A DNA stretch of 11,108 bases from Haloarculaceae archaeon. Its GTDB lineage: Archaea > Halobacteriota > Halobacteria > Halobacteriales > Haloarculaceae. Location: NCBI GenBank assembly GCA_018609945.1, contig JAHENO010000040.1:1-11108 (forward strand). The letters are read 5' to 3'. The position numbers and the translations under genes were made by a program. The notes below the pieces were generated by a model. The model did no database searches, was not told where the DNA came from, and saw only the letters and a program-made list of their open reading frames with translations. Below, one piece after another: positions 6,743 to 11,108 of this stretch; the first letter of the stretch is position 1, and every line of letters begins with the position of its first letter.

Positions 6743-8693
6743 TCGATGGCTCGTCGCCTGCCGTCTTCCAGCCCGGCACCTCGTTGACGCGGTCCTCGCG
6801 GAGATAGAACGTGAGCCGGTGACTGTGCTGGAACATGTCGAACGTCCGCCCCGTGTAGGACTGCTGGAGTTGCGAGTGGGGGACGGAACTGTCGGCCTCG
6901 AGGGTGACGATCAACGGCGGTCCGCCGGTCGTGGCCGTCCCTGCGAGTCGGCCGGGGTCCGTCTCGCACGTCACGTCGGCGCCCGCTGTGTTGAGATACC
7001 AGGGCAGCGGGATGGAATTGTACCAGGCTCCTTTCTGGCAGGCGGGCCTGAGCGCGAACGCGTGGTTGCTCTCGTCCGGGCCGTCGACCAGGGGGCGTGC
7101 ACCGTCGTAGCGTGCGTCGGTGTAGATGAGGACGTCCGCCCCGCCGCCGGTTCCGGCGACCGTTTCGATGGCGGTCGTGGCGGCACGCATCTCCGCCTCT
7201 GGCTGGGCGAACTGAACCAGTTCGTTCTCCTGGGAGGTGGTATCGAGATAGGCGTCGTCGACTGTGAGCAGTGCGACCTGCAGTCCCGCCAGCACCAGCA
7301 CGAGTGCGACTGCGGCCGCGGCGACGGTGTCACCGTCGACACGTGCGGCTCGACCCCACCGATAGAGACGCCCCACCCCGACGGCTGCCGGTATCGCGAG
7401 CGGGACGAGGATGTGGGCGTGGAGCCAGTGGGCGCTCCCGATGTCGTCGGCGAGCGGGTAGCCCAGGATGGAGACGAATCCACAGTAGGCCGCGAACAGA
7501 ATGAGGTTCCGCGAGTGGGCGCGGCCGTACCGCTCCCACGCGAACCCGATTAGTGCGAAGAGCAACAGGACGGGCGCGTTCGTGCCGAGTACCTTGAGGT
7601 CGACGCGGATGTTCGAGACGTAGGTGTCGATGAAATCCGAGTCCCCGACGCCTGCGCGCCCGCTCCACTGGAGCGCCTCGTTCGTCGCGGCGGCGAGCGT
7701 GTCGTATGCGTACCCCGGGAACCCGAGCGGGCTGGCGAGCGCCTCCCAGAACCCGACCGAGCCCTCGCTGGGTGGCGCCGGCGGTGCCGTGATGCCCGCC
7801 ATCCCCGCCCCGCGGTCGGCGTACATGAACACCAGAACGAACAGGAACACGGCCACGGCAGCGACGGTGTGGCCGGCATAGTGTGGGACGAGGTCACGCC
7901 ACCGCTCCCGGTATTCCGCGTAGCGTGCCCGCAACACGTCGACGCCGCTCCGGTAGCGACGGGGCCGGAACAGCGCCTGGTCGGCCAGCAGCCCGGTCGC
8001 GCCCAGCCACGTCAGCGCGTAGACCAGCGCGTTCTCCTTGGTCGCGAAGCCAAAGCCCGCGAGAACGGCCACCCCGTAGAGGTACCGGACGTCCCGCGTG
8101 TCGTAGAAGCGCACCAGCATGCCGAAGGTGGCGAACATGAACCCGGCGAGGAGGATGTCGCTGCGCATGAACCGGGAGTAGTAGACCAGCACGGAGTTGA
8201 AGGACAGAAAGACCGCGAGCGCGACCAGTTCGTCCCTGTCGAGGTGCTCGCGGAAGAGCAAGGTGACGGCGGGTAGGAGCCCACCGACGACGGCCACAGG
8301 CAGGCGAGCGGTGAAGTCATTCGCACCGACCAGCGGGAAGAGATAGCGGTTGACGTGCTGGACGAGGGGACCGTGGATGCCGTGCCGGTAGGCGAACGCG
8401 CCGGTGTCGACGTAGTGGAGGATCCAGTAGCCGACGCGGCCCTCGTCGTAGTGCATCGGTCGCACCCCGAGCGCGAGGAGGCGACTGACGAGTGCGAGGG
8501 CCGTGATGGCGAGGACGATCCGGGTCGTGCTGACCGCAGCCACTGCGCGGTAACCATCGGCGACGGCGCCCATCGGACCGGCAAGAGCGTCGTCGCCGTC
8601 GTCCCTGGACGACTCTCGGGAGGGCTCTGTGTCGGAGGCGGAGTGCTCCCCAGCGGCGTCCGACGGGGCATCGTCGTTCGGGCGGCCGCTCAT
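6738..8693 (-). CDS. TIGR03663-type multi-pass membrane protein (Agl23-like, PMT/GT39-related)
   Basis: This encodes 651 residues. A hydrophilic acidic N-terminus (1-50) precedes a first helix near 57-76. HYDEG (81-85) follows that helix, matching the acidic first-loop motif of the PMT/ArnT-type GT-C glycosyltransferases. Many more hydrophobic segments run to about residue 477 (for example 132-146, 155-172, 180-195, 205-239, 275-291, 372-386, 397-412, 426-441, 457-477), then a soluble C-terminal domain of about 170 residues. The segment IPLPWYLN (561-568) is, as I recall, typical of the TIGR03663 family, which annotation pipelines call flippase activity-associated protein Agl23. A role in handling lipid-linked sugars for protein N-glycosylation is plausible but not shown here; no other agl genes are visible. 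The first ATG is used because a TATA-like sequence lies about 26 nt upstream; Met41 is the alternative. Confidence 0.82.
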   Translation of the reverse strand: MSGRPNDDAPSDAAGEHSASDTEPSRESSRDDGDDALAGPMGAVADGYRAVAAVSTTRIVLAITALALVSRLLALGVRPMHYDEGRVGYWILHYVDTGAFAYRHGIHGPLVQHVNRYLFPLVGANDFTARLPVAVVGGLLPAVTLLFREHLDRDELVALAVFLSFNSVLVYYSRFMRSDILLAGFMFATFGMLVRFYDTRDVRYLYGVAVLAGFGFATKENALVYALTWLGATGLLADQALFRPRRYRSGVDVLRARYAEYRERWRDLVPHYAGHTVAAVAVFLFVLVFMYADRGAGMAGITAPPAPPSEGSVGFWEALASPLGFPGYAYDTLAAATNEALQWSGRAGVGDSDFIDTYVSNIRVDLKVLGTNAPVLLLFALIGFAWERYGRAHSRNLILFAAYCGFVSILGYPLADDIGSAHWLHAHILVPLAIPAAVGVGRLYRWGRAARVDGDTVAAAAVALVLVLAGLQVALLTVDDAYLDTTSQENELVQFAQPEAEMRAATTAIETVAGTGGGADVLIYTDARYDGARPLVDGPDESNHAFALRPACQKGAWYNSIPLPWYLNTAGADVTCETDPGRLAGTATTGGPPLIVTLEADSSVPHSQLQQSYTGRTFDMFQHSHRLTFYLREDRVNEVPGWKTAGDEPSR

Positions 8694-8712
8694 ACCCGGT
8701 GTCGCGGGGGCG

Positions 8713-8733
8713 ACCGTTAGAACCGTTACGGTT
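8713..8733. repeat. Direct and inverted repeats in the divergent Agl23-like/ribH promoter region
   Basis: ACCGTTA occurs twice in direct orientation (8713-8719 and 8722-8728), 9 bp apart, and the second copy is part of a perfect inverted repeat, AACCG-TTA-CGGTT (8721-8733). The repeats overlap the position expected for the TATA element of the Agl23-like gene (minus strand, around 8719, reading TTCTAA). They could be a regulator-binding site. No other feature was seen in the 126-bp gap apart from the ribH promoter. Confidence 0.4.
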
Positions 8734-8788
8734 GTCGACGGCAGCGCGGTCCGACAGTGGCCGGCCGTCCGTGGGGCCGAGACGGTAG

Positions 8789-8798
8789 TTCTTTTACT
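8789..8798 (+). promoter_or_regulatory. TATA box for leaderless ribH transcript
   Basis: TTCTTTTACT is centred about 26 nt before the ribH ATG at 8820. T-rich elements like this at this distance are typical of haloarchaeal leaderless promoters, and the flanking DNA is GC-rich. It supports the ATG at 8820 as the true start. Confidence 0.6.
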
Positions 8799-8819
8799 CG
8801 CCGCGCCACCCTGTCAGGT

Positions 8820-9236
8820 ATGGTGCAGCTCGGGCTGGTGGTCGCCCAGTTCAACAAGGACCGCCCGATAACCCACGAGATGGAAGCTCGCGGGCGCGAG
8901 GCTGCACGCGAGCGCGGGGCCGACGTCGTCGCCACCATGGAGGTCCCGGGCTCGTACGACACCCCGCTGGCCGCCGACAGGCTGGCCCGGAGGGACGACG
9001 TCGACGCGGTGGCGGTCATCGGGGCCATCATCGAGGGCGACACCGACCACGACAAGGTCATCGCCGACGCCGCGGCGCAGGGCCTGACAGACGTCAGTCT
9101 GGACCGGGACACGCCGGTCGCGTTCGGCGTCACCGGTCCGGGCATGACACAGGAGGAGGCGGTCGACCGGATCGACTACGGCGCGACCGCCGTCCACAGC
9201 GCAATCGACATGGCGGAGGAACTCGACTCACTATGA
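8820..9236 (+). CDS. ribH: 6,7-dimethyl-8-ribityllumazine synthase
   Basis: RibH condenses 5-amino-6-ribitylamino-uracil with 3,4-dihydroxy-2-butanone 4-phosphate to give the lumazine precursor of riboflavin. The 138-residue length is normal for a compact archaeal or bacterial enzyme. AQFN (9-12) supplies the aromatic residue (Phe11) that stacks on the substrate, PGSYDTPLAA (43-52) corresponds to the usual PGAFEIPLAA, GAIIEGDTDHDKV (68-80) carries the catalytic His77, and FGVTGPGMTQEEA (102-114) is the phosphate-side strand and helix, with Arg117 near the position of the conserved arginine. An ATG at 8757 in the same frame would add 21 residues and run across the TATA box, so it is rejected. 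The stop overlaps the start of the next gene as ATGA. Confidence 0.93.
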   Translation: MVQLGLVVAQFNKDRPITHEMEARGREAARERGADVVATMEVPGSYDTPLAADRLARRDDVDAVAVIGAIIEGDTDHDKVIADAAAQGLTDVSLDRDTPVAFGVTGPGMTQEEAVDRIDYGATAVHSAIDMAEELDSL

Positions 9237-10390
9237 GCCACGTATACGACTTCGCAGGCCGCGTACAGCGCGTCGAACCGAGCGCGACGCTCGCGATCAG
9301 CAACAAGGCCGCCGCCCTCGAAGCCGAGGGCGTCGACGTCGTCGACCTGAGCGTCGGCGAACCGGACTTCGACACGCCCGAGAACATCAAGGCCGCCGCC
9401 GAGCAGGCCATGGCCGACGGGAAGACCGGCTACACCACCTCCCAGGGCATCCCCGAACTACGCGAGGCCATCGCCGCGAAGCTCGCGGAGACTGACCTCG
9501 GCCACTACGGGCCGGAGAACGTCATGGTCACACCCGGGGGCAAGCAGGCCCTCTTCGAGGTGTTCCAGACGCTCATCGAGGACGGCGACGAGGTGGTCCT
9601 CCTGGACCCGGCGTGGGTCTCCTACGAGGCGATGGCCAGGATCGCGGGTGCGGACCTCCGGCGAGTCGATACCGCACAGTACGACTTCCGCCTGGAGGAC
9701 GCTCTCGGGGACCTCAACGGCGTCGTGTCCGACGCGACGGACCTGCTCGTCGTAAACTCCCCCGGCAACCCCCACGGGGCGGTCTACAGGGAATCGGCGC
9801 TCCAGGGGGTCCGGGACATGGCTGTCGACCACGACGTGACCGTCATCTCGGACGAGATCTACGAGAAGATCGTCTACGACACCTCGTTCACGAGCCTCGG
9901 TGCGCTGGAGGGGATGCGCGACCGCACCATCACGGTCAATGGCTTCTCGAAGGCGTACGCGATGACGGGCTGGCGGCTGGGCTACTTCGCTGCTCCCGAG
10001 GACGTGGTGGACCAGGCCGGGAAGATACACAGCCACTCGGTCTCGTGTGCGACCAACTTCGTCCAGCACGCTGGCATCGAAGCCCTGGAGAACACCGACG
10101 AGGCCGTCGAGGAGATGGTCGCCGCGTTCCGCGAGCGACGCGACATGCTCGTGGACCTGCTCGGTGACCACGGCGTGCGCGTCCCCGCCCCGCAGGGGGC
10201 GTTCTACATGATGGTCCCCGTTGCCGACGACGACCAGTCCTGGTGCGAGCAGGCCATCGAATCCGCCCACGTCGCGACCGTCCCGGGCAGCGCATTCGGG
10301 ACGCCCGGCTACGCGCGGATATCGTATGCGAACAGCAAAGAGCGACTGCGCGAGGCGGTCGACCGGCTCGACGCCGACGGACTCCTTTGA
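9233..10390 (+). CDS. Class I/II PLP-dependent aminotransferase (aspartate aminotransferase-like, fold type I)
   Basis: This encodes 385 residues, the normal size for subgroup I aminotransferases that move the amino group of aspartate, aromatic or related amino acids to 2-oxoglutarate. Visible cofactor residues are GGK (102-104, phosphate region), Asn179 in NSPGNPHG (175-182), Asp207 and Tyr210 in SDEIY (206-210), the Schiff-base Lys240 in GFSKAYAMTGWRLGY (237-251), and Arg362 in YARISYA (360-366), which would bind the substrate carboxylate. The canonical NPTG has His in place of Thr. The exact substrate cannot be read from the sequence. The ATG overlaps the ribH stop by 4 nt, so the two are cotranscribed and probably translationally coupled. 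No pathway link to riboflavin is obvious. Confidence 0.9.
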   Translation: MSHVYDFAGRVQRVEPSATLAISNKAAALEAEGVDVVDLSVGEPDFDTPENIKAAAEQAMADGKTGYTTSQGIPELREAIAAKLAETDLGHYGPENVMVTPGGKQALFEVFQTLIEDGDEVVLLDPAWVSYEAMARIAGADLRRVDTAQYDFRLEDALGDLNGVVSDATDLLVVNSPGNPHGAVYRESALQGVRDMAVDHDVTVISDEIYEKIVYDTSFTSLGALEGMRDRTITVNGFSKAYAMTGWRLGYFAAPEDVVDQAGKIHSHSVSCATNFVQHAGIEALENTDEAVEEMVAAFRERRDMLVDLLGDHGVRVPAPQGAFYMMVPVADDDQSWCEQAIESAHVATVPGSAFGTPGYARISYANSKERLREAVDRLDADGLL

Positions 10391-10478
10391 GCGTCTCCTC
10401 CCGTTCTTCCGCCGACGAATCGATCGTGCTGGACGTAACGACTCCGGCACGTTCAGGGGCCAACATTCGGGATTCGTT

Positions 10479-10492
10479 ACCCCACTATTTAC
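10479..10492 (+). promoter_or_regulatory. Candidate Bat-type upstream activator sequence (UAS) for the halorhodopsin gene
   Basis: ACCCCACTATTTAC agrees with the bop-promoter UAS of Halobacterium, which I recall as ACCcnActagTTnG (capitals most conserved), at ten of the twelve defined positions; the mismatches are T for g at 10488 and C for the last G. Its end lies about 12 nt before the centre of the TATA box, the arrangement found in bop. The consensus is quoted from memory. Confidence 0.5.
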
Positions 10493-10500
10493 GTATCGTG

Positions 10501-10508
10501 TTTATATC
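10501..10508 (+). promoter_or_regulatory. TATA box of the halorhodopsin gene
   Basis: TTTATATC is centred near 10504. A spacing of 26-27 nt predicts transcription from about 10530-10531, only about 5 nt before the ATG at 10536 and downstream of the other in-frame ATG at 10521. The rest of the 145-bp gap upstream (10391-10478) shows no terminator or gene that I can support. Confidence 0.55.
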
Positions 10509-10535
10509 GGAACCGCTGGTATGACGTTGTGGACA

Positions 10536-11108
10536 ATGTCACAGTCAGTACAATCGGTCGTCCTCCAACAGGTATCGCAAGGAGACATGTTCAGGCACAT
10601 TCTGAACGATCCTCTACTTGGGAGTTCGATTTACGTCAACATCGCAGTCGCTGGATTGACTCTGCTGTTTTTCATGTTCCTCGGTCGGAACGTCTCGGAT
10701 CCGCGAGGGCAGTTGATAATAGTGTCTGCGATGACAGTTTCGGCCGTCTCGATAGTCAGTTACACGGGGCTCGCTTCGGGACTGACAATCAGCATCCTAG
10801 AGATGCCGAGCGGCCACGGTCTTGCAGGCGCCGAGACCACCCTCGCTCACAACGGTGAGACAGTCGAGGGAACCATCAGCCTCTGGGGACGCTATCTGAC
10901 GTGGGCGTTCTCGACGCCGTTCATTCTGCTGGCGCTTGGTCTCCTGGCGGGATCGAACCTCACGAAAATCTTTACCGCCATCGTGTTCGACGTCGGCATC
11001 ATGATCACGGGATTGGCGGCCGCCCTCACCACCTCGTCGTACCTGATGCGGTGGTTCTGGTACGCGATCAGCGTCACGTTCTTCCTGGTCGTCGTCTACA
11101 TCCTGCTG
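10536..11108 (+). CDS. hop: Halorhodopsin (light-driven chloride pump), 3' end outside the window
   Basis: The reading frame runs off the window; 191 residues are visible, covering helices A to most of E of a microbial rhodopsin. It resembles Natronomonas pharaonis halorhodopsin closely: NDPLL (24-28), YTGLASGLTIS (76-86), EMPSGHG (89-95), WGRYLTWAFSTP (117-128) and MRWFWYAIS (171-179). At the positions equivalent to Asp85, Thr89 and Asp96 of bacteriorhodopsin are Thr122, Ser126 and Ala133, the TSA set of inward chloride pumps; Arg119 matches Arg82. The retinal-binding Lys of helix G is not in the window. The BC loop (about 91-116) is long, as in the pharaonis type. Codon use includes ATA, CTA, GTA, TCA and CAA, rarer in the neighbouring genes. 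ATG 10521 is in frame (five more residues) but lies before the predicted transcription start. Confidence 0.95.
   Translation, partial: MSQSVQSVVLQQVSQGDMFRHILNDPLLGSSIYVNIAVAGLTLLFFMFLGRNVSDPRGQLIIVSAMTVSAVSIVSYTGLASGLTISILEMPSGHGLAGAETTLAHNGETVEGTISLWGRYLTWAFSTPFILLALGLLAGSNLTKIFTAIVFDVGIMITGLAAALTTSSYLMRWFWYAISVTFFLVVVYILL

Noticed and set aside
5426..6787. Plus-strand open frame of 453 codons opposite purK
   Set aside because: It is the antisense shadow of purK, whose ATP-grasp motifs are clear; the shadow also crosses the purK promoter and the end of the Agl23-like gene.
8757..8819. Longer ribH form starting at ATG 8757
   Set aside because: The 21 extra residues are unlike the RibH N-terminus and run across the TATA box that is correctly placed for ATG 8820.
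10391..10478. Terminator or small RNA in the gap before the halorhodopsin gene
   Set aside because: I saw no stable hairpin with a T-run and no RNA-like structure. A pyrimidine-rich stretch after the aminotransferase stop is too weak to call.
10521..10535. Halorhodopsin start at ATG 10521
   Set aside because: It is in frame but would lie upstream of the transcription start predicted from the TATA box at 10501-10508. It is not fully excluded, since a weaker AT-rich stretch at 10485-10491 could give an earlier start.
10536..11108. Bacteriorhodopsin or sensory rhodopsin identity
   Set aside because: The Thr122-Ser126-Ala133 set at the pump positions and the close likeness to pharaonis halorhodopsin exclude a proton pump of the DTD type; sensory rhodopsins keep Asp at the first position.
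1..11108. CRISPR arrays, insertion sequences, tRNA or rRNA genes, defence systems
   Set aside because: No regularly spaced repeats, transposase motifs, terminal inverted repeats, tRNA-like cloverleaf or defence-protein motifs were found; the gene content is ordinary haloarchaeal chromosome.

Overview
The window looks like chromosomal DNA of a haloarchaeon (class Halobacteria). Most codons end in G or C, the predicted proteins are rich in Asp and Glu, several genes have a TATA-like element about 26 nt upstream of the start codon (leaderless transcripts), and the gene families are haloarchaeal: an archaeal Dph2, a METTL5-type methyltransferase, a TIGR03663/Agl23-type membrane protein and a halorhodopsin. 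It cannot be placed to genus; the rhodopsin resembles the Natronomonas pharaonis type most. No rRNA, tRNA, CRISPR array, insertion sequence or phage gene was seen, and no gene-free stretch exceeds about 210 bp.

Layout. (1) Bases 2-2186, plus strand: the 3' part of dph2 (diphthamide on elongation factor 2), a class I SAM methyltransferase of unknown substrate 33 nt downstream, then a METTL5-like N6-adenine methyltransferase with its own leaderless promoter. (2) Bases 2194-6703, minus strand, read right to left: purK, a 211-bp gap with a purE promoter, purE, a six-helix membrane protein 10 nt behind purE, then a rhomboid protease with its own promoter. The rhomboid gene ends 7 nt from the METTL5 gene in a tail-to-tail arrangement. 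(3) Bases 6738-8693, minus strand: a large PMT/Agl23-like multi-pass membrane protein ending just before purK. (4) Bases 8820-10390, plus strand: ribH and a PLP aminotransferase overlapping as ATGA, divergent from the Agl23-like gene across a 126-bp region carrying repeats. (5) Bases 10536-11108, plus strand: the first 191 codons of a halorhodopsin, cut by the window end.

Functional picture. Most genes are housekeeping: translation factor and ribosome modification (dph2, METTL5-like), purine synthesis (PurK and PurE together convert AIR to CAIR), riboflavin synthesis (RibH) and amino acid metabolism. Membrane or surface functions are the rhomboid protease, the Agl23-like protein and the light-driven chloride pump. 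The most interesting signals are a sequence resembling the Bat-type upstream activator (UAS) at the expected place before the halorhodopsin TATA box, the different codon use of that gene, a twofold internal repeat in the unnamed membrane protein, an unusual catalytic-loop sequence in PurE, and short repeats placed over core promoters.
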